Part shown: in pieces, positions 12,301 through 21,965 of the stretch
How positions within the stretch are numbered: the first letter of the stretch is position 1
Layout: every line of letters begins with the position of its first letter
Assembly (NCBI RefSeq): GCF_001039355.2
Contig: NW_019774402.1
Coordinates: 312,428-376,427, forward strand
Direction of reading: 5' to 3'
DNA: 64,000 bases
Origin: Lingula anatina
Lineage: Eukaryota; Brachiopoda; Lingulata; Lingulida; Lingulidae
Notes under the pieces: generated by a model
Databases searched by the model: none
What the model saw: the letters and a program-made list of their open reading frames with translations, nothing else
Told to the model about the DNA's origin: nothing
Made by a program: the position numbers and the translations under genes

Positions 12301-14602
12301 TCAAGAAAATGTATTGCACACACACCAATTAGTTAAATTTTATGACTGTCATGTGACACAAGTATCAAAAAGTAGGAGGAAAATGTCTTTTGGAGTTATT
12401 TTTTTCGAAACATAAACAAGATGGCGGCTTATGCATCTGCTTGTTATTCGGCTACTGAAAGTGCACCTACGTTTTATTCTATGCTATTGCCACAAATAAC
12501 TAAACAATTGCAACTGTATAAAGACCAAACTTTCTTCATCTGATACTATATTTATAAGCACTTGTTATGAGTGGGAAATATTTTTCGTGCAATATTTATT
12601 GTCCACACACCACCTCGCGAGATCGACGTGGAGCTGGACACTTACACAGTGAGACCCCACGGCATAAAAGTTGCAATTTATCTTCATATTTCGAGTAGTT
12701 ATGCATTTAAAAGCACTTACCTGTTTTTTGATAACCTTATCCAACATTGTATCCTCTGCACTCTGTAATTCTCTCATTTTAAGAAACTTTTGACTGCGTT
12801 TCTGTTTGTGACCTCTCCAAACGACAGACGAAGGCACCTATTCTGACAAACGAGATTTAAACGAGAGTAACAGAAAGCGTAACAGAGATAGGAACCCATT
12901 GTTCTCTGGGTTCTATTCATTCCGACCAATGAGAGACCGTAATACGGGCTCCGCCCCCACGCGTGTAATCTCCTTCTGTTATAACTCCTTGGTTAAAGTA
13001 CAATTAAAATATGTATTATGACTGCTTAAATAGAACATTTCACAAGATCTGATTTAGTCCTAATATACACATCAAAAACAATGTACACATGCAACATACA
13101 AAAACAACCATATACATTGCTAACATGCACATTATTATACTTACTCAATAAAAAGGGGCATGGTGTCTAAACATGCCAATAGCTGACATATTGCATTGAA
13201 GGTGTTCATACCATAATATTACATGTCAACAAAATGTTTCGAAACATTACATGCTGTTTTCTCCCCTTTTAAGCTACTTCTTGTCATTTTCTCTCCCACT
13301 GAACATAAAAAAAAACATAGCTAATGCCATGTTTAGGATTGTAGGGCTGAACAAATAAAATGGATATCTAAATCTTTTTAGTTTAATCAGAATCTTTTCG
13401 AGTCCAAAAGAAAATATGTAATTCATTGAACATTTCCATAACATTCAGATGGCTTACAGTAACTAAAGACACATGTACAGCACTTAAGGCAAGTTTTTAA
13501 ACTACATTCGTGAAAAAAAAAACAATCTTCAATGCCACAATAGGTAATAATATTGTAAATTTTGAATTGTAAGCTGTTAAAATTATTCAACTTTACCACA
13601 AGAGTTATCAAGTTTCCTATCACGTCTACCAAATGGATTATGACATGAATGCATATCTAAAGAGACATCCAGAACCAGTTACCTAAAGTTTGAGATAAAG
13701 TCAATTAAGTAGGCAAATCGACTGCACACAACTATGTAACTTGGAGTGAACTAGTAGGCTGGTTAGTTTAAAAACAACATGGAACCTTATGCAACACCCA
13801 ATATCTTACTGCATTGGTTTTGATATAGTTTTAGTAGATGTTATATACTCAGACCATTCTAGTAATCAGACAATAAAATTCAATAGACTAAGAGCAGAGT
13901 CTGAATACAAAGTTCTTATCATTAAGCACTCTGTATCAAAGTCTGAATAATGGTACTCCAGCACTTATGCATATTTTTTACTACATGTGCAGTGCTCAAG
14001 CATAGAGTAAATTATTCTGACTTATTGCCAACTAGCACTGGATGCTCTCCTTGGTAAATCACCCTGTTCATGTGTCTTTAATATGAAAAAAAAATATTTT
14101 CTATAATTTACCCTTGAAAACATTGTATCCTTCTGCATGCAAAACGAAAAAAAAACTAATGAGCAAAGCAAGGCCTTCATGTATGATAATGCCACCATTG
14201 CAATAACAAATAGAACCTTTAGGCACAAAGAATCTGCGCAAGGATTATATTTGACTGTAATATGGTTTATTTTTTCATATATGAGAGACAATATTGAAGA
14301 CAAAGAGAGCGAATAAGAAGTGCTTTCACAACAATATCTGTAAACAAAGATAAATTTCATTTGAATAATGATTTGGATCTGAATCTGCCAGACACAATGA
14401 CTGTGTCGTCGAATACCTCGTCGGTTTCAGCTTTAGATGTGTCATTCTTCTTCTTTTTCTTCTGTTTTTTCTTTGCATTTGCTGTTTGTGTTTGATTTTG
14501 TGACTTTCCACTCTGGGGTTTTCTTTGATTTTCTGTTCCATCGCTGTCTTCGTCATCTTCTACTTTGAGCAGCGAGAAACGTGACGATACTGCTAAGGCC
14601 AT
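6362..14602 (-). CDS. GKAP1: G kinase-anchoring protein 1
   Basis: Minus-strand exons in transcript order: 14602-14417, 10843-10724, 10300-10223, 9860-9698, 9117-8963, 8393-8292, 8033-7970, 7767-7697, 7501-7424, then a tentative terminal exon 6403-6362. The start MALAVSSRFSLLKV, a Lys-rich stretch, LRNLAF, WEEWRNKDEE, and the coiled-coil segment KGKAEILVQLDQLTQVKDEL followed by LEKERSKV match vertebrate GKAP1 along its length (about 352 residues here, 366 in human). In mammals GKAP1 is a coiled-coil Golgi-associated protein that anchors cGMP-dependent kinase I-alpha. All internal junctions keep frame. The terminal exon (RKVVPVKVDVSAA) is uncertain; an alternative acceptor lies near 7261. Intron 1 carries a contig join at 12090 and a large duplication. 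GKAP1 is head-to-head with COPE. Confidence 0.92.
8693..8775. repeat. Long inverted repeat (hairpin) in GKAP1 intron 5
   Basis: Arms of 25 bp at 8693-8717 (TGTTGTTTTGCAGACCTCA plus six bases) and 8751-8775 are reverse complements with one mismatch, separated by a 33-base loop. Weaker complementarity continues outside the arms. The size is that of a microRNA precursor or the tip of a fold-back MITE. Function is not shown by sequence alone. Confidence 0.75.
10931..12089. repeat. Left copy of a ~1.15-kb direct duplication in GKAP1 intron 1
   Basis: This segment aligns over its whole length with 12992-14155 with scattered single-base differences, homopolymer length changes and one ~10-base indel (near 11576 versus 13630). 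It ends directly at the N at 12090. That pattern is typical of two allelic contigs laid end to end instead of merged. Confidence 0.9.
12090..12090. other. Scaffold gap placeholder (single N)
   Basis: A single N in otherwise unambiguous sequence. The left flank is repeated 900 bases further right, so this is best read as a contig join of unknown true distance. Confidence 0.9.
12721..12837 (-). CDS. Orphan candidate first coding exon of an unrecognised gene
   Basis: On the minus strand an ATG at 12837 opens 39 codons beginning MPSSVVWRGHKQKRSQKF and ending KVIKKQ, followed at once by a strong donor (CAG|GTAAGT at 12720). The protein is basic and was not recognised. Upstream (12838-12990) the DNA is less AT-rich, with a CCAAT box at 12926-12930 and a GC box (CCGCCCCCAC) at 12951-12960, as expected of a promoter. 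No matching second exon was found to the left; the contig ends at 12091. It could be the start of another gene placed here by misassembly, a nested gene, or a chance exon. It lies within GKAP1 intron 1 on the same strand. Confidence 0.4.
12838..12990 (-). promoter_or_regulatory. Promoter-like GC/CCAAT segment
   Basis: This segment is more GC-rich than its surroundings. It contains CCAAT (12926-12930, + strand reading), several CpGs, and CCGCCCCCACGCG (12951 onward), an Sp1/KLF-type box. It sits directly upstream of the candidate first exon at 12837. Assignment as a promoter is inference. Confidence 0.35.
12992..14155. repeat. Right copy of the ~1.15-kb direct duplication in GKAP1 intron 1
   Basis: Near-identical to 10931-12089. 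Both copies contain the same non-coding landmarks, including a poly-A tract and the phrase ending CTGCATGCAAAACG. No coding exon lies within either copy. Confidence 0.9.
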
Positions 14603-14926
14603 AGTTTAGACTCTATCATGGGAGGGCAGCACCTGCACTGGACCTTGGCATAATTTTTCAAGAAAGGTGAAAAAAGTTAGATTATTTCAAGACCATATTT
14701 GGAAACTAAAAGAATCAAATGCCCAGTTTTCTGTGATCTACTGCAATATTTTGCAAATTACTTCTAGCTGGTTTAAATCTATAATAACAAGTCGTGAACT
14801 CATTATTATTATTTTTCTTTATCAAAGATTGATGTCTTGATAAAAAAGTTCATTCTCCAGCAAGTGCTGCCCTCTTTCAATAAGTAGACTGCTACGTGGT
14901 TGTGCATGCGCATTGCAGACGACAAC
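14603..14926. promoter_or_regulatory. Shared intergenic promoter of GKAP1 (-) and COPE (+)
   Basis: Only 324 bases separate the two divergent start codons, so both core promoters and 5' UTRs must fit here or overlap. Near the COPE end, TGCATGCGCA at 14903-14912 resembles the NRF-1 site common in housekeeping bidirectional promoters. No TATA box is obvious. Confidence 0.6.
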
Positions 14927-17900
14927 ATGGCAAGGGAAGCTGATGTAGATGAGCTCTTCGAAATCAAAACTTCTTTATACACTGGAAATTACCAGCAGTG
15001 TATAAATGAAGCCCAGAAGCTCAAAGTAAGTTATATGTTTGCCTGAATTTGTTTGATTGCTACATGAAGCTTTATTTGTATGTAAATATGTCGCCGGCTT
15101 ACAAAATGAACTAACGTAACAGTAACATCAAACATTATAAATTAAAATAACAATTTGTTCATTCTTACGAATACTGCAGATTAAGTGATAGACATACACC
15201 ATATTCATATTTCCTTTCATAGCCCTCACCCCAACTGAGAGAGGAAAGAGATGTTATAATGTACAGAGCTTACATAGCCCAAAGGAAGTACGGTGTTGTG
15301 TTGGATGAAATAGGTGCCTCCTCCCCTCCCGAGTTACAGGCAGTCAAAATGTATGCAGACTATTTGGCCAATGATACAAAAAGGTCAGTCAGCTGGGTAA
15401 ACTTTTAATACAAAGGCAAATATTAAAAGTAGCAACATCATGTCAGAGGAAAAGAAACGCTGCCCTATTTGTTGGTCATAAAACTAGCTTGCTTGTTTAT
15501 CACCCATGTTCATTGGCATATGAAGGCATAGGCATATTGAGTTAATGATATATTTAGCCAAATAATTTGGATGTATGAAGGCAAAATTTTAAAGCTTAGA
15601 TGAAGTATATTGGTTCACTTTTTGATTGAAATGTTCTGTAGGTCTGTATTGTGAATGAAGCAAATCTGTATTTTATATTATAGGGACTCTATTGTCAGAG
15701 ATCTTGACAAGCAGATGAGTGGAAATGTGGATTTGACTAACAGCACATTCCTTCTTATGGCAGCATCCATATATATTCAGGAACAGGTAGCTAATAACTA
15801 GTTTTCAAGGCTCTAAAAATGGTTACTAGTAATGTATTAAATTGTATAATGATTTATCTTACGATGTGTTATATGGGTTCTGTACTGATTTCATTGTTTC
15901 ATGATAATATTTAAGTCAAGTTTTAGTGTCTCTTACAGAAAAATACATTATTATGTGTTAAGTGGCTCAATTTTTTCTTTTTAGGAAATCACTGACAATT
16001 TGAATAATCTGTTTGAACAACAATATTATTATTTCAATCTTACTTTCAGAATTTTGATTCTGCTCTACGGACACTTCATTCATCAGATAATTTAGAGTGG
16101 TGAGTCATGGACATTAGTTCTTTTTGTCTTGCAATAAATTCTATAAATAAAGGAGCTCATCAAATTTTTGTTGGAAAAAAAAAACAATGAAATGCACATT
16201 TTTATCTGTAGAAATTGCTTTTGAAAACAATCTTTTTTTCGCATGTTGTGGTGTCCTATGACATTTGAAATGTGTGCAAAGTTTTTTCATCTTAACTGCA
16301 CCTTATTTATTTAATTTTACAAAATTCATTGGAACTTATCCTATTTTACAGCATTGCCACTATGATACAGATCTACCTGAAAATTGATCGAGTTGACCTA
16401 GCAAAGTAAGTGCAGATAGTGGTTTCAGACCACAACTTCCAGGAAGTCATGTATGTAGGCCACTGAGTTTCCCTTTATACTTGCATTTAATCATTCACTT
16501 CTTTTTTGTTGTATTGTAACATGTCTGCAGCAATATCTTAAAGTAGAAATTTTGTTTTGCTTCATTTTTGGTCATGTCCCCTTTAGGGTCAAGTATGGAT
16601 CTGATGAGATAATTTTTTTGAAAAGTTCCATAGACATCTTGTCCAGTTTTTAGTCAGGTATCCTCCTCCCTCTTTCCCCTCTTAATCATTTTCTTCTGAA
16701 GCACACCTTCTGGTTTGTACTCCTGTTGAGTTTAGTAATTGATTAATTGTAGCATTTAGGTAGAGTTATGAAAACTGCTTAAAATAATTTCAGTTATTTT
16801 GAACTGCTAGTCACAACATAGATTTTCAAATACTAAGGGCTCTTAGTTATCACCTATATCAGTCTGTCAACTTTTTGCAGTGCTGTCATTGGCCAAGAGT
16901 GGCTGTACACTGATAGTTGTTACACTTGCATTATGCAAAACATTGCTTTGTCAGTAAATACCTCAAAAAGCTCATTCTAAAGTCCTGATATTGAACATGT
17001 ATTATGCTGTGTTATAGTATTTTCTTGTTTCACCAGGAAGTTTTTGTATAGATGGTTTTAGAAAAAAAATCATATATGTTTACTATTATGCTATTAGTCA
17101 TCTAATTATGAAATAGTAGTTTTCATTGAAATCCATTAGTGATCAATGTACCATTCTAATATTTCAGGAAAGAGTTGAAGAGGATGCAGGAAACGGATGA
17201 TGACAACATCCTCACTCAAATGGCCCAGGCTTGGTTTAATCTTGCTGTGGTACGTACTACAAACACCACATTTATCTAAATAGATAGTTTGACTTCATGA
17301 AATCTACCTTCCACAAATTAAGTTAAAATTCAAATTTTTGTTTGGTTAGTATATTTGTTTTAGACATTGCTACCCAATTTTTTTATGTTAAGATATTTTC
17401 AACTTGTAAACATTTTTCCCAAAATTAAATCCATTCATTTCTTTCTTTTATTGTTTTACATCATGGGAAAACAAACCATAATAAAGTTCTTAAAATAGTT
17501 CTTAAAATTTATCTCTTCTAATACTTTACTGTTTTTCGTTAAGTCAAGCCTTGCATATCATCAAAAAATATTTTTTCTTGCCTTCTAGGGAGGTGAAAAG
17601 TACCAGGATGCCTACTACATTTTCCAGGAGATGGCGGACAAGCATGTGTCCACCCCTCTCCTCCTCAATGGTATGGCCGCTTGTTACATGGCACAAGGGA
17701 GGTTTGATGATGCTGAGGGGGCACTACAGGAAGCCATGGATAAGGTAGAATTAAATTGAAGGAGTTTATATTTAAAGTTGAAAATCTTTTAAGTCCACTA
17801 TGTGGAATTTATGTTCACTTCATTTACTCCACTTCAAAAATGTGCTGGAACAGACTACCACTTAAATGTTAGCAGTATTATGGTATGTTGATTGATCAGG

Positions 17901-18071
17901 ACATGTAGCAATCAAATATTTTGCTTTTAGCATTGTTTAATCTGTCATTTCTTCTTCCAGGACAGCAACAATCCAGAGACCTTGGTAAACATGGTGGTGC
18001 TTTCACAGCATTTAGGAAAACCTCCTGAGGTACAGTCTTGCTGTTAATTTTTTTCCAGACACTGAATATTT

Positions 18072-18110
<39 letters not shown>

Positions 18111-18948
18111 TTGAACATACATGAATTGAGTTTTTTACAATGAATAAAGGGAATTTAAACTGAGAATTAAAGTGAAAATTTGCATATGTTAGCTCTGGTG
18201 TGATGACACTAGTATTTTAATATGTAGCGTTGATCTGATTTCTGTCTACTGATATGCTGATTTCAGTCGTTTTTTTTTAGATAAAATGTTTAAAGAGCTT
18301 CTTTTTTCCTTGTTTTTCTAGGTTAGCAATCGTTATATTTCTCAGCTGAAAGATTCACATAGGAGCCATCCATTTGTGAAGGATTATCTCCAAAAGGTGA
18401 GATTAATTGCACTTTATGCAGAGATGTAACCAACGAAAACATTTGCTAAGTAAATTTTGTACATCATGGGAAAATATTTTAGACCAGCTAGGGAACAGGA
18501 AATCCTTTCCTTTGGTCAATTTAGTGAAATCTTGATCTGTCTTACAATTTACCCCCAAATGGGTGATTATCACAATTATTCTGGAATCTGTGTTTGCTAT
18601 CGCACCATGTGGACCTTCATAGATAGCTACACTTCATAATTATCTGCAGACTAACAAATCTGAGGATCAAATATGGCCGACCAACTTGAATGCTTGTTGT
18701 GTAATCCCCACATTTACCCCAGGACCTGTTTTGTGGCACTCTCCCCGCTCAAATGAAGAGTTGTCATCCTTTAAAGACGTGAAAAGTTGAATACAATTCA
18801 AAGTAATGTCATGTACAACTTTTTCCTTCTGGCACAAGGCATTTAATTTTTTAATAACACAAGTCTTATAATGCTTTTATTCTTCTCTTTTTAGGAAAAT
18901 GAATTGGACAGATTAGTAAAGAATTATGCTCCATCAGTATCAGCATAG
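14927..18948 (+). CDS. COPE: Coatomer subunit epsilon (epsilon-COP)
   Basis: Ten exons: 14927-15025, 15223-15383, 15684-15786, 16050-16099, 16352-16405, 17168-17249, 17589-17744, 17961-18029, 18322-18396, 18895-18948, joining in frame to 300 residues (human 308). The protein matches epsilon-COP from end to end: [19 protein letters not shown] at the start, then [68 protein letters not shown] and the end [11 protein letters not shown]. Epsilon-COP is a TPR-like helical-repeat subunit that binds alpha-COP in the COPI coat, which carries cargo from Golgi to ER and within the Golgi. All introns have GT-AG ends and there are no breaks. AATAAA lies at 19238-19243. Confidence 0.98.
18068..18112. repeat. 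(TATT)n microsatellite
   Basis: About eleven tandem TATT units in COPE intron 8. Confidence 0.95.
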
Positions 18949-19237
18949 GGACAAAGTCAAAGTTAATGGAACTATTAGAGTGTATACAGCAGCAAATCTG
19001 TGTTCGCACTTATTGTATTATAATATTTTGGACACTGTATGTCATTGGTCTTGTTATTTCTGATATCTTTTCTGTAACAAAGCTTCTAGGACAAGATTGG
19101 AAAGAGAGAGTCTGGATCTTAACAAAATCATGCTATAGTCACTGGGAAGAAATGTTGAAGAAAATGAAAGTTGTCATGTATTTATAATGTAAGGAATGAG
19201 GGATTTTCAAGAGTATCTATACTTTATATTTAAAAAA

Positions 19238-19243
19238 AATAAA
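19238..19243 (+). terminator. Poly(A) signal of COPE
   Basis: AATAAA 290 bases after the COPE stop codon, inside an A-rich run. Confidence 0.5.
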
Positions 19244-19484
19244 ATTATGTAGATAACTATTATTATTATTATGTGTTATTGCATTAATTTCTTCTTCAGT
19301 ATTTACATTTGACACCTATAGCCTTCTCTAAAACCAAAGGATATCGTACAATCATGATAATGCCCCTCTTTTTATTTGTACAGTACAAAACCTACATGTG
19401 AAGTGGGACATATAGTTCTTAAGCTATTTTTCTGATATCTGAGCTTGTCTTTAGATCACGTGACCTCCACTGATGGCTATACTC

Positions 19485-19512
19485 TGTTAAAATCTCTTAA
19501 GAGATTTTAACA
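19485..19512. repeat. Perfect 28-bp palindrome
   Basis: The half-site TGTTAAAATCTCTT is followed immediately by its exact reverse complement with no spacer, centred on TTAA at 19497-19500. The bases on either side do not pair. It lies in the COPE/Ig intergenic region. Confidence 0.95.
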
Positions 19513-20578
19513 AAAAAACAAACTTTTTAGAAAAAAAACAGGGACTAACTTTGAATGTAAAAATGGATTCATTAACCATTGGTAAGTATGGGAAAATTGT
19601 TGTTTACTCCAGGAAAATTCATTTTTTGGCCGAAACGAAGAGTTATTATCCCTTTAAGATTCTTTTTGTCTGGACTGCGCTTCACATCCCTGATTACTAA
19701 ACAAATGTTACAAGTTCATTGTGTTGCCATTTTTGAAAAGCACCTTATGAAAGTTCATAAATTTTACTAGTTTATTTGCAAGTGGATCATAAAGGAAATC
19801 CATAACAGTTCGACGACAGTCAAGAATTGATTCACCGAAAGCTCCTCGAAAAGTAAAAAAAAAGAATAATAATAATAATAATAACAGCAAAATTCAAACC
19901 TATTTTCAAGATATTATTTAACTGAATGAAGTTAAGCAGAGGATAAATTAAAGCTTAAATCCATGGATCATGAAAGACGGGTATGTGTTTTTATATACTC
20001 GATTTTACGTGGAACGCGCTTTATTTTTATTTCTTTTTTAATTGCTGTATTGAATCTCTGCCATCTTTCATAAAAACCGAGTTTTCTCACTTTTAGCTTA
20101 ACAAGCGTAAAATATATTAAACAAACATAAAAGATTTTCAAAGTGCTGTCGTGTTGAATGAAATGCATTTTTTGCGGAAAACTGCGCTAGATGTGGATTT
20201 ATATACATAAAAAGATAGTAGAAAGAGTTACGCAATGAGCATTTTTTCCAAATCATCCACGGAAGATTACTTTAAAATCTAAATATTTACTTAGGTACAC
20301 GGTCTAAGAAAGACGAGTAGCATATACATTCATTTGAAAATATCATACCCGGAAGTTTTCTTAATGACTGGAACCTATCACCTGCTGATGATTGTCCCTC
20401 AGACCCCCTACGTATATATGTCCCTCTTTATATCCTAATATGGTTATCTCACCTATCGGCTGTAAAGAGATAACTATAATTTCATAAGCGAAATCAAATT
20501 GACCAACAACGGATTCTGTGGGTTTCTTATTCGAAATTTTATTCATATTCAACTAGGATGGTTCTTTCTATTGTTTTG

Positions 20579-21030
20579 TGTCCGGGCAACCAAAATAGAT
20601 GGTTCCTTCAGTTTTCATATATAGTATACTTACATGCATGGCCTCCATTGTGCAAGCATGTGAACTTATGGACGGTACGTAAGGAAGAAAATAACCATCA
20701 TTAAAAAACATTTCTTATTCCTTTTAACGGGGATTTGTGACAGTTTTCTGAGCATTTTCATTTATTCAGCGTGTCCGGTCAACCAAGATGATACTTCCAA
20801 GTTTTTTTATATATCGATTTTACAAGGAATAGCTTCCTTCCGCCTTTGGTTTCCACACCTGACCATAGAACAGACGATTACATTTTATGATCAATTGAAA
20901 TTGACCCCTGACAACAAGTGCGTGGAATTGAGTTATCCACAAGTCGCAATGATTACACTTTTTATTATATACAAAAAGTGTATTTTTGGCTTCGTGTCCG
21001 GTCAACAAAATAATGCCCACACTGTCCAAC
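20579..21030. repeat. Diverged repeat cluster beginning GTGTCCGG
   Basis: Three related phrases (GTGTCCGGGCAACCAAAAT at 20579, GTGTCCGGTCAACCAAGAT at 20771, GTGTCCGGTCAACAAAATA at 20994) are spaced about 190-225 bases apart. Neighbouring phrases (TATATCGATTTTAC type; AATTGACC...ACAAC type) also recur between 19986 and 20930. They suggest an old tandem or segmental repeat. Confidence 0.5.
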
Positions 21031-21798
21031 CCTTAGTATTTTGAAAAAAGGTAAATACTCGTAATTGTTACTCAGCATGATAAAACAATTGGGTCCCTCA
21101 AGTTCTGTCCCGACAAATACGAAGGTAATGTAGCCATAAGGACATACACCGGGGGTTGTGTTTTAAGTACGTTTTCTTGTTTAGCTTTCCCAAGTCCCCA
21201 TCAGTTTACGGATCGCTATGAAAAGAAATTATATTAGGACTGATTGACGCTTACCACGGCACGGACTAAACTCTTTCTTTTTCTGTCAGCACTGAGCGAG
21301 TGCATGGCATTGCGCACTGCAGAGCACACATATGGGTCTATATTTTTACACATTATGATGTGTTGCGACCAATAACAGTCTTGGGGAGACCCACATCCAG
21401 CTGCATATCTCATACATTGTGGCTAGAATTCTCCAGTGTATCCTCTGCATGGAACCGTTTTACACCGACTTAACGCTCTTTCCTCTTGATTACCTCCGAG
21501 AAAAGAAGAGAAATAGTTTAGTGCGTTAGTATCAAATAACAGCCATTCAAGTAACATTACCTATTTACAATAAACATAGTATCATATTACCATAGTAATA
21601 TTTAGTTAACGCTAAGTAGACAATGATAATGCGTCTGTCTTATTCCGTGGTATGGTATGGTGAGTCACCCAGTGACGTAGCACCGCCGCCGGATTGAAGC
21701 CACTTCTCGACCTTATTAAAGGTATAATATGCTGAGGATCCAGCCCTAACCTGACAGTAGTAGTATTTCCGCGTTCAAACTCACAGTTGTAGTTGAAC

Positions 21799-21929
21799 AT
21801 GGCGCGTTTCCTGACACCCAAGGGACTATTTGCTTTATTGCTTTCCATGCTCGCACATCTCTGCCAAGGTAGGTGATATATTTGGCTGTATATTTTATTC
21901 AAATCGTGGCCACCTTTCCCCTGTATGCG

Positions 21930-21965
<36 letters not shown>

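Larger units (their letters stand above)
18949..21798. other. Intergenic region between COPE and the first Ig gene
   Basis: Contains the COPE 3' UTR, the 28-bp palindrome, a short AAT repeat near 19870, and a set of diverged repeats at 20579, 20771 and 20994, each beginning GTGTCCGG. TATAATA at about 21722 lies 77 bases before the first Ig start codon and is a possible but unproven TATA element. No exon was recognised. Confidence 0.5.

Noticed and set aside
11369-13632. Two nearly identical ~70-codon minus-strand frames (11369-11590 and 13423-13632)
   Set aside because: They are the same non-coding intronic segment in the two duplicated copies; the match reflects duplication, not coding constraint.
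18966-19187. 73-codon + frame directly after COPE
   Set aside because: It lies in the COPE 3' UTR, before the poly(A) signal, and has no recognisable domain.
19456-19463. TCACGTGA, a palindromic E-box resembling TFEB/USF sites
   Set aside because: A single 8-mer in intergenic DNA more than 2 kb from the next start codon is expected by chance.
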